This document shows positions 27,253-36,616 of a DNA stretch of 64,000 nucleotides, one piece after another. How positions within the stretch are numbered: position 1 is the first letter of the stretch; each line of letters begins with the position of its first letter. Location of the stretch: NCBI GenBank assembly GCA_964600235.1, contig CAZRIV010000008.1:1-64000 (forward strand). The letters are read 5' to 3'. The notes under the pieces were generated by a model that worked only from the letters and a program-made list of their open reading frames with translations, was not told the origin of the DNA and searched no databases. The DNA is from MWEI01 sp964600235. GTDB taxonomy: Bacteria; Desulfobacterota; Desulfomonilia; UBA1062. A program made the position numbers and the translations under genes.

Positions 27253-28134
27253 TCACTCCCCACGGTGCCAGTAACGTTTCAGATTCTTCTGGATGTAATA
27301 GGATATGAGAAAGAGCGTTCCAGTAAGGACAAGCAGAACGAGTGCACATCCAAAGGCCTTCTGCAGTTCGAAATCATCCCTGTGCTCTGCAGTCAGGTAA
27401 AATATTGTGAACGGAAGGGCCTCGAACTTGTCGGACAATGCCCGTGGAATACCCGCATTGGCCACTACACCGGTAAGCATGATGACCGCCGTGTCTTCCG
27501 CTGCGCGGCCTATTGCCAGGACAATACCGCTGAAAATCGCAATGCTCGAAGCGGGCAGCAGGACATGCAAAATATTCTGCCAGCGGGTATATCCCAGCGA
27601 AGGCCCCAACAGCCGCACACTGTCCGGCAGGCTTTCAAGGGCGACCTGGGTCATCCGGATCAGGTACGGGAGGATGAGCAGGGCGATGCACACCGAAGAC
27701 AGCATGATCGACGTGTTGGCATGGTTGAACAGGGTTCTCCGCATAAGGAGGATCAGGGCAAAGCCGAACAGCCCCATGACGATGGAAGGCATGCCGGAGA
27801 GCAGATCCACCATGAAACTGAAGACCGATTTTAAAAAACCATGTGCATATTCAGCCAGGTATATGCCGCAGCATATCCCGAGGGGAATGGCGATGATGGA
27901 TGAACACACAATAAGGATGAATGTCCCTGCCATGGCCGGATAGATGCCTTCAAAGACCGGCTCTGTTCCGACTATGGCAGCCATCCACGGGGTGTCGCCG
28001 AAGAACAGCGTATGGCTCATGGCAGGCCATCCCCTCACGAACAGGTACACCATGAGCACACCCACGGACACCACGACGAGGCCGGAGGCAAGCCAGGAAA
28101 ACACGCTGAATGCCCTTTCAGGACGCACTGCCAT
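27253..28134 (-). CDS. pstA: Phosphate ABC transporter permease PstA
   Basis: The 293-residue membrane protein has about six helices and the binding-protein-dependent transport motif near LRMTQVALESLPDSVRLLG...GYTRWQNILHVLLPAS. The ATG at 28134 is chosen, with AGGGAAAG upstream; a TTG at 28157-28155 is the alternative. It overlaps the end of pstC by 17 nt. Works with PstC as the phosphate channel in the inner membrane. Confidence 0.9.
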   Translation of the reverse strand: MAVRPERAFSVFSWLASGLVVVSVGVLMVYLFVRGWPAMSHTLFFGDTPWMAAIVGTEPVFEGIYPAMAGTFILIVCSSIIAIPLGICCGIYLAEYAHGFLKSVFSFMVDLLSGMPSIVMGLFGFALILLMRRTLFNHANTSIMLSSVCIALLILPYLIRMTQVALESLPDSVRLLGPSLGYTRWQNILHVLLPASSIAIFSGIVLAIGRAAEDTAVIMLTGVVANAGIPRALSDKFEALPFTIFYLTAEHRDDFELQKAFGCALVLLVLTGTLFLISYYIQKNLKRYWHRGE

Positions 28135-28996
28135 TGCGTTTCTTTCCCTTTCCAAGAGTGCCGCCGAGGCTGCGGATGACCATGGTGAGACATGCCATGA
28201 TCAGAAAAAGCATGAGCCCCGAGGCAAAGATGGAGTAATACGCCTGGTCCTGCGAGTCGGTGGCCACCACCAGTGCGATGTGAGCGGTGAGGGCGCGGAT
28301 TGGGTCAAGCAGCGAATGGGGTATGACCGGGGCATTACCCGCCACCATGAGGGCCACCAAGGTATCGCCCACGGCGCGCCCGAACCCCAGGACCGCCGCG
28401 ATGACCAGCCCTTTTGCGGAACAGGGGAGAAGCACCCAGAGCACTTCCTGGACAGGGGTCAACCCCAGGGATCGCGCCGCCATGTGGACCTCGAGCGAGC
28501 GCTGGCTCATCTGAGCGTTCAGGGATATCACCACGGTGGGCACAATGAGGATTCCGAGGGTTATGGCGGATGCCGCAAGGCAGAATCCTGTGCCGTGTTC
28601 GAAATAGTCACGGAAAAGGGGGACCAGGATAAAGACCGACACGAACCCGTAGATGACCGTGGGAATGCTCGTCATGAAGTACACCAGACCGAGAACGATG
28701 CCCCTGACCCTGGCCGGCGCGAGTCCCTGGCTGAAGCAGGCAATGCCCACTGCCATGGGATAGGCAATGCCCAGGGACAGCAGTGCGAGGCTGAATGTGC
28801 CTGCCACCATGGCGAGTATGCCGAACTGGCCCGCGAACGGCTTCCACGTCCAACTGAAGACTGCGGCAAAGCCCCGCGCATCGAGGAACAGGGGCCATGA
28901 AAAATAGACGAGGAAGCCGAAGACCGCTGTGACACACAGCGAGCAGAACAGTGCCGAGGCAAAAAGTGCCCGTTCGACCCATTTTTCGATCGTCAT
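28118..28996 (-). CDS. pstC: Phosphate ABC transporter permease PstC
   Basis: This 292-residue protein has six predicted membrane helices and the permease EAA-type loop (EVHMAARSLGLTPVQEVLWVLLPCS). FGRAVGDTLVALMVAGN is typical of PstC/PstA. It lies between pstS and pstA in the standard order. The gap from pstS is 43 nt. Confidence 0.92.
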   Translation of the reverse strand: MTIEKWVERALFASALFCSLCVTAVFGFLVYFSWPLFLDARGFAAVFSWTWKPFAGQFGILAMVAGTFSLALLSLGIAYPMAVGIACFSQGLAPARVRGIVLGLVYFMTSIPTVIYGFVSVFILVPLFRDYFEHGTGFCLAASAITLGILIVPTVVISLNAQMSQRSLEVHMAARSLGLTPVQEVLWVLLPCSAKGLVIAAVLGFGRAVGDTLVALMVAGNAPVIPHSLLDPIRALTAHIALVVATDSQDQAYYSIFASGLMLFLIMACLTMVIRSLGGTLGKGKKRNGSAS

Positions 28997-29039
28997 GACG
29001 ATGCGCTTTCCCCGATGGGTGCGCCTGCACCCATCGGGA

Positions 29040-29873
29040 CTAGTTGGGGATGGGAATGTACCCGCTCTTCTTGACGATCTCGGAACCGTCGGGCCCTTTG
29101 ATGTAGTCGATGAAGGCCTTCACGAGCGCGGAGGGCTGCCCCTTGGTGTTCATATACAGGTTTCTCGCCACCTTGTAGGCGCCTGATTTCGCGTTTTCCT
29201 GGGTCGGCTCCATCTTGTCGATGACAACGGCCTTTACATCGCCTCCCACATGCCCGATCCCGAGATAGCCGATGGCCTGGGGGTCCTGCGCTATTGCGAC
29301 CTTCATCGCACCGTTGGACGAAACGATATTGATGCCCTGGGCCACGTCGCCCTTGTTGAGCAGCTTCTCCCAGAACACCTCGCGGGTGCCGCTGGCTTCG
29401 TCCCGGCCGAACACATGAATGGCTGCATTCACCCCGCCCACGTCCTTCCAGTTCACGATCTCGCCTGCGTATATCTTCCTTATCTGCTGGGAAGAAAGCT
29501 CCTTGACGGGGTTCTTCGGGTTTACCGCCACCGCGACACCGTCAATGGCGAAGGGAAACGATACGAGCCCGTACTTGTTCTTCTCCGCATCACTGAGCGC
29601 CCGTCCGGTGTTGCCGATATCCACCAGGCCTTCCCCGACCTTCTGCACGCCCACCCCGGAGCCCCCGCCCGCCACGGTGATCCTGATGCCGGGGTTGAAC
29701 TTCATGATATTCTTTGCCGCGTCGTTCATCACCGGGATATGGGCCGTTCCGCCTGCAATATCAATGGTCCCCTTCAGACCGGTGAACCTGTCCATCTCTG
29801 AACCATGAGACGTGCCGGCAATAAGAAAAGCGAACATGCTCATAATGACCGCGACGAGAGATACCCTGTTCAT
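29040..29873 (-). CDS. pstS: Periplasmic phosphate-binding protein
   Basis: The 277-residue protein has a signal peptide (about 1-25) and typical PstS segments: DIAGGTAHIPVMNDAA, AGGGSGVGVQKVGEGLVDIGNTGR, and FGRDEASGTREVFWEKLL. The ATG at 29873 is preceded by a strong AGGAGG; an upstream in-frame ATG at 29900 is less likely. First gene of pstSCAB. High-affinity phosphate uptake is the expected role. Confidence 0.93.
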   Translation of the reverse strand: MNRVSLVAVIMSMFAFLIAGTSHGSEMDRFTGLKGTIDIAGGTAHIPVMNDAAKNIMKFNPGIRITVAGGGSGVGVQKVGEGLVDIGNTGRALSDAEKNKYGLVSFPFAIDGVAVAVNPKNPVKELSSQQIRKIYAGEIVNWKDVGGVNAAIHVFGRDEASGTREVFWEKLLNKGDVAQGINIVSSNGAMKVAIAQDPQAIGYLGIGHVGGDVKAVVIDKMEPTQENAKSGAYKVARNLYMNTKGQPSALVKAFIDYIKGPDGSEIVKKSGYIPIPN

Positions 29874-29920
29874 GAATCCTCCTGCCATGTTTTTGCACAC
29901 GATAGAATAAATCTCAGCGG

Positions 29921-29963
29921 TTGAATAATAACATGTCTCTATAGATACAGCTCAATTATTCAA
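29921..29963. repeat. Inverted repeat upstream of pstS
   Basis: TTGAATAAT (29921-29929) and ATTATTCAA (29955-29963) are exact 9-bp reverse complements spaced by 25 nt, about 50-90 nt before the pstS start. It may be an operator; it does not match the E. coli Pho box. Confidence 0.4.
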
Positions 29964-30106
29964 AATAGTTATAAAGAGATAATCAGGTCACTCCATTCGA
30001 AGTCCCTCGTATGGACGCTGCCTATGGCAAGGCTCATGCGGGGCACACCCCGGTCAGGCTACAGGCTCTTCTTCGAGGTCAAATCTGTGGTGAGCATCCG
30101 GCCTTG

Positions 30107-30862
30107 CTAGTGTCCTGAACCAGGATCGAAGCCTCCGGACTCGATTATGTAGCAGAACTGTTTCAGACCCAGCAGGTTGGCTACGCCGGTGACGGTCACG
30201 CCGTAGAAATAGGTATCCCGGCCCGCGTCCAGTATCTCGTCAATGGTACCGTTCACGACCGTGCTCCCGGTGGCAAAGATCGCCTCGGCCCAGGCGGCGT
30301 TCTCGGAAAAACGTTCCGGCCCGTCGATCACGACACCACATTTGGTCGTTCCGATGTTCTCCGGGTTCAGGTCGCAGGCCCTTACGTTTTTCAGCTCCGT
30401 CAACTTTTCCAGGAAGCGCGGCTGCAAACCGACGAGCAGGACCTTGTCCGCTTTTATGGACTGGTGCTTCAGGCAATCGAGGAAGTGATCGGCGCATCTC
30501 ATGAGATCGTTGTCCTTGCAGTGCAGCGACTCTGGTATCCTCCCCAGATAGGCCATGATGGCGTTCAGGGATGAAATGAAGATGGCCCTGCGCGCGTTGG
30601 TTTCCAGGTTCAGAGCGAGCACGTCGCCGACCTTGCCGCTGTAGTTGAAACAGGAATCTGAAAAGGCCTGTCCCTTTCTGCCCATGAAATCGGCCTCGAT
30701 GATCCTCTCTTTGCCCAGTTGGATGGGATAGTCGTCGTGAAGCGGATTTCCGATGGCCTCTTCGGGCGTCAGCGTCTTGCAGGTGATGGTTATTTCCCTG
30801 TCCTGGATATCCAGGTTGTCTATTATTTCCATGAGCTGTTTTCTCGCCTGTTCCAAGATCAT
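30107..30862 (-). CDS. DUF364/DUF4213 putative metal-chelation protein
   Basis: This 251-residue protein matches the DUF4213/DUF364 pattern. The N-terminal part includes EEAIGNP and GKVGDVLAL, and a Rossmann-like C-terminal part has KVLLVGLQPRFLEKL and ATGSTVVNGTIDEIL. The family is annotated as putative heavy-metal chelation and often sits beside Mo/W, nickel or siderophore uptake genes. Here it is 35 nt after the ModA-like gene and probably co-transcribed. AAGGAGG precedes the ATG. Its role may be to handle the imported oxyanion, but this is inference. Confidence 0.8.
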   Translation of the reverse strand: MILEQARKQLMEIIDNLDIQDREITITCKTLTPEEAIGNPLHDDYPIQLGKERIIEADFMGRKGQAFSDSCFNYSGKVGDVLALNLETNARRAIFISSLNAIMAYLGRIPESLHCKDNDLMRCADHFLDCLKHQSIKADKVLLVGLQPRFLEKLTELKNVRACDLNPENIGTTKCGVVIDGPERFSENAAWAEAIFATGSTVVNGTIDEILDAGRDTYFYGVTVTGVANLLGLKQFCYIIESGGFDPGSGH

Positions 30863-30897
30863 GAACCGTCTTCCTCCTTATCCTTTGTGAATATGAA

Positions 30898-31683
30898 TCA
30901 GCGTTCGCCGGGGCTCTGTTTATAGCCGTATTTCTTTTTTATGTTTTGGGCTTCCGTCGAAACAAGAAACGCGGCAAAATGACGGGCACGCTCGATGTCT
31001 TTTGCGTTCTTTAACACACATGCCGAATATACCACAGGCGGCACCTCTTTCATTTCATAGTAGCAGCCCGTTTTCCCCTGGTCAGTATAGGCATGCGCGA
31101 GTGAACAGAAGGCGGCATCCACAGCGCCTTCCGATGCATACTGAAATACCTGGGACAGGTCCGGCGCGTATACGAGCCTGGACACAACAGAATCCCAGAG
31201 GCCGGCATCCTGAAGGGCCTTTTTCGCCCTTAATCCATGCACGGCTGTTTCAGGATTGGCTATGGCGATTTTCTTCACGTCCTTGCCCATGAGCGCAGAC
31301 CGCCAGTCATGAAAGGTGCAGAAATTCCGGTTCGAAGACCAGAGGATGACCTCGCCTGTCGCATATATGAACGGCTTCTCGCACAGTGCCTTTTCATGGA
31401 GCAGGTCAGGCCTCTCCCTGTCTGCGGAGAGGAAGATGTCATAGGGCGCCCCGTTGACGATCTGACCGTAGAATCTTCCTGCCGACGTATACGTGGGCAC
31501 GATCTTGACGCCGGTTTTCGCCTCGTAGGCAGCCGCAATCTCTTCGAAGGGCATGATGAAGCCTGCCACGACGGCCGCGTTTATCTTCTGGTCTGCAAAA
31601 GCCCGGCCCGGCATGAACATGAAATTTACACATACCATTACAAAAACCAGAACATACACGTACATCCGTTTTGATCGTTCCAT
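30898..31683 (-). CDS. ModA-like molybdate/tungstate-binding periplasmic protein
   Basis: This 261-residue protein has a long signal peptide (about 1-30, ending GRAFADQ) and a ModA/type II periplasmic-binding fold: VVAGFIMPFEEIAAAYEAKTGVKIV, YDIFLSADRERPDLL, and FCSLAHAYTDQGK. No permease or ATPase gene is adjacent; it may share the membrane parts of WtpBC or another system. It heads a two-gene unit with the DUF364 protein. Confidence 0.85.
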   Translation of the reverse strand: MERSKRMYVYVLVFVMVCVNFMFMPGRAFADQKINAAVVAGFIMPFEEIAAAYEAKTGVKIVPTYTSAGRFYGQIVNGAPYDIFLSADRERPDLLHEKALCEKPFIYATGEVILWSSNRNFCTFHDWRSALMGKDVKKIAIANPETAVHGLRAKKALQDAGLWDSVVSRLVYAPDLSQVFQYASEGAVDAAFCSLAHAYTDQGKTGCYYEMKEVPPVVYSACVLKNAKDIERARHFAAFLVSTEAQNIKKKYGYKQSPGER

Positions 31684-31989
31684 AAATACGCTGCCCTCTC
31701 TTTCCCGAAATGAGATGCCGAAGCAAGAGTCTAAGGCGGGGTTTTATTTATGTCAAGTTTAACATAATTTAATGCGGCCCTCTGCCTCCTCCCTTCCGGA
31801 TCATACCCCTGGCGAATGGACCCTGAAAGGGCAGGTGCGGAAAGGGGGGACTGTCCTGACTGACTTGAGCTTCCTGAATCAAATCACGGTTTCACGGGGC
31901 GTCTGTTTTTCCTTTTCTCCCAGGAGAGTCTGTGGCAGCATGATCACGCCCACGGCCACCGGAAAATACTGTGAGAGGAAGGGGAAAGC
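31684..31989. other. Gene-free divergent region of 306 bp
   Basis: It lies between the divergent ModA-like and transglutaminase-like genes and should hold both promoters. No riboswitch, operator or small gene could be supported. Confidence 0.35.
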
Positions 31990-32643
31990 ATGAACGACCT
32001 CAAAGAATACCTCATATCGACGGACACAATCGACTGCGGCCACGGGCAGATCCTCGCAAAGGCCCGCGAGCTCACCCTGGGCTGCGCCTCACAACGGGAA
32101 AAGGCGCTCAGGCTCTTTGCCTTTGTCCGCGACGAGATCCCCTACAACCTCTACATGATCTCGGTCTTCAGGGAAGACTTCAGGGCCTCGCGCGTCCTGG
32201 CGTGGGGCAAGGGCTACTGCGTCCAGAAGGCGGTACTGTTCACGGCCCTGGCCAGGGCCGCAGGCATCCCGGCGCGCCTGACGTTTGCCAGGATCCGCAA
32301 CCACAAGGCCCCGGCAAAGATCGTGGCATTCACCGGGACCAACATCTTCCCCCGCCACGGCTACACCCAGCTCTTCCTTGATGGTGCATGGGTGAGCGTG
32401 GCGCCTACCTTTGACCGAGCCCTGTGCGAGAAGATCGGCGTGCCTGTCGTGGACTGGGACGGCCGCACCGACGCCACGCTGCCCGCGGAAGACCTCCAGG
32501 GAGGGAAGTACATCGAGTACATTGAAAAGTTCGGGCACTACGCCGACCTGCCCTTTGACTGGATCGTGGCCGAGACCTCGAAGAACGTGGGGAAGGACAA
32601 GAGGCCCTGGATAACAAGGGACGACATCCCCAGGGGATTATGA
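31990..32643 (+). CDS. Transglutaminase-like cysteine protease-fold protein
   Basis: The 217-residue cytoplasmic protein has a transglutaminase-like core. The catalytic Cys is in GKGYCVQKAVLF, His in RHGYTQLFLDGAWVSV, and Asp in APTFDRAL. All three residues of the triad are present. Such proteins act as proteases, amidases or transglutaminases; the substrate is unknown. GAGGAAGGGG precedes the ATG. It stands alone on the + strand and converges on the Wtp operon. Confidence 0.85.
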   Translation: MNDLKEYLISTDTIDCGHGQILAKARELTLGCASQREKALRLFAFVRDEIPYNLYMISVFREDFRASRVLAWGKGYCVQKAVLFTALARAAGIPARLTFARIRNHKAPAKIVAFTGTNIFPRHGYTQLFLDGAWVSVAPTFDRALCEKIGVPVVDWDGRTDATLPAEDLQGGKYIEYIEKFGHYADLPFDWIVAETSKNVGKDKRPWITRDDIPRGL

Positions 32644-32683
32644 GCATATCCCCCCGGATAAGCTCATCTTAGCGGCTCTCCCT

Positions 32684-33721
32684 TCAGAACATATGCACGG
32701 CGGACGTCTTGAACGAGATCTGCGCACGCGTGCCGATGTCCAGGCTAAGATCCACCGCAGAGCCCTTGGTCACAAGCGACCTGAACACCAGGGCCTGCAC
32801 TGATACATGGACCTCGTAGAGAAAGCCCTGGTCGATGATACCGCTGATGATGCCTGTGAAGGAGTTGCGCATGCTCGACTCCAGGGGATCGAGGCTTATG
32901 ACGATATCCTCGGGCCTGATGGCGAGGTAGCCGCTGGGATTATCGTGCCGGCGAGGGACCTCGACGGACAGGGCGCCCAGATCTGCCGTAGTCCCGTTGA
33001 ATACGGCCGGAAAGATGTTCTTCATGCCCACGAAGTCCGCCACGAAGGAGGACGAGGGCCTCTGGAAGATGTCCCGGATCGTCCCGGTCTGCATAATCGT
33101 GCCGCTGTTCATGACGGCCGCCCTGGTGGCGAGCGTCAGTGCCTCGGAAAAGTCATGCGTCACCATGAAAAAGGTGATGTGCGAGCTCTTGTGGATCTGC
33201 TTGAGCAGCAGCCGGATCTCCTCCCTGAAGCCCTGGTCCAGGGCAGAAAGCGGCTCATCCAGGAGGATCACCCTCGGTTCCACCATGAGGGCCCTCGCCA
33301 GGGCCGAGCGCTGGAGCTCGCCGCCGCTGAGCGTCTCCGGGTGCCGGTGGAGCAGGTGGCCGATGCCGAGGTCATCCACGAGCTTTTTGAACCGCGCTCC
33401 GGCAGCTGCCCTGTCGTGCCGGTGATAGCGAAGGCCGTAGGTGATGTTGCTTTCGATGGTCAGGTGCGGGAACAGGGCATAGTCCTGGTACATGATGCCG
33501 ATACCCCGCTTCTCCGGAGGCAGCCTCGTGATGTCCCTGCCTCCCACCACGATGCTCCCGCCGAGGACCGGGACCAGCCCTGCAATGGCCTCCAGCAGGA
33601 CGGTCTTGCCGGCGCCGGTGGGGCCCATGAGCACGAAGAACCCGCCTTCTTCTATGGAGAGGTCGATGTCCTTGAGGCGGAATTCGCCAAGATGAACCTT
33701 CAGTCCCCTGATATCGATCAT
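32684..33721 (-). CDS. wtpC: Tungstate/molybdate ABC transporter ATPase (WtpC/ModC-like)
   Basis: The 345-residue protein has an ABC ATPase domain (Walker A GPTGAGKT, signature LSGGELQRSALARAL, Walker B VILLDEPLSALD). A C-terminal TOBE/regulatory region follows (about 240-345). The ATG at 33721 lies in an ATGA overlap with the permease gene; the upstream open frame to 33793 is ignored. Third gene of the wtpABC unit. Confidence 0.87.
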   Translation of the reverse strand: MIDIRGLKVHLGEFRLKDIDLSIEEGGFFVLMGPTGAGKTVLLEAIAGLVPVLGGSIVVGGRDITRLPPEKRGIGIMYQDYALFPHLTIESNITYGLRYHRHDRAAAGARFKKLVDDLGIGHLLHRHPETLSGGELQRSALARALMVEPRVILLDEPLSALDQGFREEIRLLLKQIHKSSHITFFMVTHDFSEALTLATRAAVMNSGTIMQTGTIRDIFQRPSSSFVADFVGMKNIFPAVFNGTTADLGALSVEVPRRHDNPSGYLAIRPEDIVISLDPLESSMRNSFTGIISGIIDQGFLYEVHVSVQALVFRSLVTKGSAVDLSLDIGTRAQISFKTSAVHMF

Positions 33722-34503
33722 GCGGCCTTCTTTCCGGGCAGGGCGAGTACCCTCAGCGCCAGGAACAGCGTCAGGCACACCAGCACCAGCCATACCGCCA
33801 CGGGCTGGGAGTACCTGAGCCCGTACGCCTCGTAGCGTTCATAGATGAGCACCGGCGCGATCATGGGGTGGTAGGCCACCACCACCACGGCCCCGAACTC
33901 GCTGATGGCACGCGCACAGCACATGATGAGCCCCGCCAGGACGCTGCGCCAGGCAAGGGGGAAGGTGATGCGGGCAAAGGTGCTCCACATGGGGGCGCCA
34001 AGGCTCCGGGAGACGTTCTCCAGCCGGGGGGAGATGGCCTCGATCCCGCTCTTGAGCGCATTGATGTAGAAGGGCATGCCCACGAAGGTAAGGACGGTGA
34101 TGATCCCCGTGGTGCTGCCCATGATCCTGATGCCGAGCTCGCTCATGAACTGGCCCAGCCAGTGGTTCCTGCCGGCCACGCCCAGGATGGCGATGCCGAC
34201 CACGGGGTGCGGGATCACGATGGGCAGGTCGATGATGCCCTCGATGAGGTGCTTGCCCCTGAAGGTCGAGCGGGCGAGCACATAGGCCAGCGGCGTACCG
34301 ATCACGAAGGATATGGAGGCGGCCGCGACCGCCGTGTATATGCTCAGCCAGATCGAGTGTATGACTGTCTTATCTTTGAGCGTTTCCTTGAGCATGGCAA
34401 AGGAGGGGGCCGTCAGCATCTCCACGAGCGGCAGGAGAATGAATGCCATGACCATGATGCCGCAGGACACCGACACCCAGAAAAACGGTTCCCTCCTCGC
34501 CAT
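33718..34503 (-). CDS. wtpB: Tungstate/molybdate ABC transporter permease (WtpB-like)
   Basis: The 261-residue protein has about six membrane helices and the EAA loop VSRSLGAPMWSTFARITFPLAW. It shows the ModB/WtpB/CysT family pattern (IGTPLAYVLARSTFRGK, IVIPHPVVGIAILG, and SEFGAVVVVAY). It is coupled to wtpC by a 4-nt overlap and follows wtpA by 13 nt. Confidence 0.88.
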   Translation of the reverse strand: MARREPFFWVSVSCGIMVMAFILLPLVEMLTAPSFAMLKETLKDKTVIHSIWLSIYTAVAAASISFVIGTPLAYVLARSTFRGKHLIEGIIDLPIVIPHPVVGIAILGVAGRNHWLGQFMSELGIRIMGSTTGIITVLTFVGMPFYINALKSGIEAISPRLENVSRSLGAPMWSTFARITFPLAWRSVLAGLIMCCARAISEFGAVVVVAYHPMIAPVLIYERYEAYGLRYSQPVAVWLVLVCLTLFLALRVLALPGKKAA

Positions 34504-34516
34504 AACGGTCTGCCTG

Positions 34517-35506
34517 TCAGTCCTTCACTTCCACGAACCCTTTGAGCTCTGCGGGCAGTGAGGATTTCATCTGTTCGGTGGGGACCCGGCAGGGGATGAA
34601 GGGCGGCTGGCCCTGGTCCTTCAGAACCTTCAGGCCTCCTTTGGGGTCGAGCAGGTACTTGAGGAACGCGATGGCCGCCTCTCTGTTCGGTGCATCCTTG
34701 ATGAGGGTGACCCCGTACGTGACCGACTCGCCCTTCATGTCCATGAACTCGCCGGGATTCTTCCCCGTCACCTTCACCACGGCCTGGGAATAGAACTGAT
34801 CCTTCTTGTAGTCGCCCAGGTTGATGTCGTCGGGGAGCACCACATACTTCAACCCGTGCTGCACGGCCACGGAGAGGTACTCCCACGCATAGTCCATGTT
34901 GCCGGTCTGGAGCAAAGACACCAGCTCCACCGACTTGGGCCTAACATTAGCCTGGGGGCGGTTGGCGAGCATCTGGTCGTTGAGCCCGGGCTTCTTGTAG
35001 TACTTCTCCGCCAGCTGGAGCACCATCAGAGCGCGGTAGCCACAGGGATCGAGGTTCGGGTCCGAGTGACCCCAGACAACCCCCTTTTTCTGCAGGATCT
35101 CGTACCAGTTGTCGGCATTCACCTCCTTGGCGAACCTGCTCTTGTCCGTGTAGCAGAGCACGAGCTGGTTGGTGGCGAACCGGATGTTCCAGTCGGCATG
35201 CTTGGGGATGAGCAGCTTGTCGATAACCTTGAAATCCGCCGATGCCATGATGTCGCAGGGCTTTTTCAGGTCGGTTATCTTGCGCGCCGCTGCCTGGCTG
35301 CCGCTGGCCTCGCGCTGCAGGTCAACGCCCGGATACATGGCCTCGAACTCCTTCTCCATGGTCTCGAAGGGCATGGTGAGGCTCCCTGCATGGAACATGA
35401 CCACGGTCCCCTTGGGCCCTGCCAGGGCGCTCTTCGGTGCCATGAAGGCAATGACTCCCAGGACGATGAACAGCACAGCTACCTTATTGCCGAATGAATT
35501 CCTCAT
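34517..35506 (-). CDS. wtpA: Tungstate/molybdate-binding protein (WtpA-like)
   Basis: This 329-residue periplasmic protein has a signal peptide ending ALAGPKG (about residue 30). WtpA/ModA-type motifs include FHAGSLTMPFETMEKEF, EASGSQAAARKITDLKKP, DIMASADFKVID, and NIRFATNQLVLCYT. WtpA proteins prefer tungstate with very high affinity and also bind molybdate. GAGGAGG precedes the ATG. First gene of wtpABC, 70 nt after the metallo-beta-lactamase gene on the same strand. Confidence 0.9.
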   Translation of the reverse strand: MRNSFGNKVAVLFIVLGVIAFMAPKSALAGPKGTVVMFHAGSLTMPFETMEKEFEAMYPGVDLQREASGSQAAARKITDLKKPCDIMASADFKVIDKLLIPKHADWNIRFATNQLVLCYTDKSRFAKEVNADNWYEILQKKGVVWGHSDPNLDPCGYRALMVLQLAEKYYKKPGLNDQMLANRPQANVRPKSVELVSLLQTGNMDYAWEYLSVAVQHGLKYVVLPDDINLGDYKKDQFYSQAVVKVTGKNPGEFMDMKGESVTYGVTLIKDAPNREAAIAFLKYLLDPKGGLKVLKDQGQPPFIPCRVPTEQMKSSLPAELKGFVEVKD

Positions 35507-35576
35507 ACAAATTCCTCCTCATGTATAGATTTTTTGGATGCTCCCCATAACTCAGGCCGTGCCTTCCCTTCTGCGA

Positions 35577-36527
35577 TCACGCGCTGAAGGTCAGCCTGGT
35601 CCCGGACATGTTCAGGATGAACTGCCCCGGCATCTCGCGCTCCATGTGCATGATGGCCTTGCGGCCCGTGCAGTGCGTGGGCACCACGTAGAGCGGATTC
35701 ATGCCCTTGAGCTCGCCTACGGTCCGCTCGATGATGGGCTCGAAGAAGGGCCCGCTCAGGTGGAACCCGCCCATGACCGTGCACACCCTGTCCACGCCGG
35801 TTTCCTTCATGGCATGGCGGACCGTGTTCACCACGCCCGCGTGGGCGCACCCGGTGAGGACCACGAGGCCCTTGCCCTTCACGTTCACCGCGATGCCGGT
35901 GTCGTCCTCGATGGCGTCCCACTGTTCCTTGCCTGCCTCCTCGCGATGGGCGATGGGAAAGCCCTTCTCGAAGTCGGTAATTCTGGGTATCTCGCCGAGA
36001 AACAGTGCCTGGCCGTCCAGAAGGGGGTAGGGATCGGTGGTCTCCTTGAGGGTGTAGCCCTCCTTGAGTACGGTGTCTCTGGTGAACTCGGGGAAGTAGA
36101 CCTTGAGCTCCTCGCCGAACTTCAGGTACCGTGGCTTCATGAAGACGCCGGGGTGACAGACGAACTCGAGTCCTAACCTGTTCTCCCCCATGAGAGAACT
36201 GAACATATGAATCCCCCCGGTGTGGTCCGAATGCCCATGAGACAACACCACGGCCTTGACGGCACTCATGTCAGCACCCAGCATGACTGCGTTCCGGGCA
36301 GCCCCGTCCTCGGAGAACCCGAAGTCGAAGAGCAGGGACGATGCCTTGCCCTCGGCATGGACCGTAACAAAGGCCGAGAACCCGTGCTCGGCCAGGATGG
36401 AGTTCTTGATCTGCATGTCCTTCAAGGGTGTTGCCCTCTGTACCACGGCCGAGTTGTCCAGGGCCGTGATATCGATGTAGTTGTCCTGCAGGGTCAGGAT
36501 CTCCACCTTGTCCACCTCGCGAATCTT
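35577..36527 (-). CDS. Metallo-beta-lactamase fold protein
   Basis: This 316-residue protein has the metal motif SHGHSDHTGG (HxHxDH), a second His in CAHAGVVNT, and PTHCTGRKA near the C-terminus. That pattern is typical of the branch annotated as dihydropterin-ribofuranosylaminobenzene phosphate synthase-like hydrolases. The ATG at 36527 follows AAGGAGG; the upstream open frame to 36569 is ignored. It lies 89 nt after the CoA-disulfide-reductase/rhodanese gene, on the strand of the ORP-like cluster. Substrate unknown. Confidence 0.87.
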   Translation of the reverse strand, partial: KIREVDKVEILTLQDNYIDITALDNSAVVQRATPLKDMQIKNSILAEHGFSAFVTVHAEGKASSLLFDFGFSEDGAARNAVMLGADMSAVKAVVLSHGHSDHTGGIHMFSSLMGENRLGLEFVCHPGVFMKPRYLKFGEELKVYFPEFTRDTVLKEGYTLKETTDPYPLLDGQALFLGEIPRITDFEKGFPIAHREEAGKEQWDAIEDDTGIAVNVKGKGLVVLTGCAHAGVVNTVRHAMKETGVDRVCTVMGGFHLSGPFFEPIIERTVGELKGMNPLYVVPTHCTGRKAIMHMEREMPGQFILNMSGTRLTFSA

Positions 36528-36616
36528 CATGGATACCTCCTTCACGTTCATCCGGGTGCGGCCTGGCATGGCCGCACCCGATTCTCGTCAGCGAATCGAT
36601 CCAAACCGCCGGGGCA

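Noticed and set aside
31684..31989. Moco riboswitch between the ModA-like and transglutaminase genes
   Set aside because: No matching stem set or tetraloop pattern could be built by eye; covariance search would decide.
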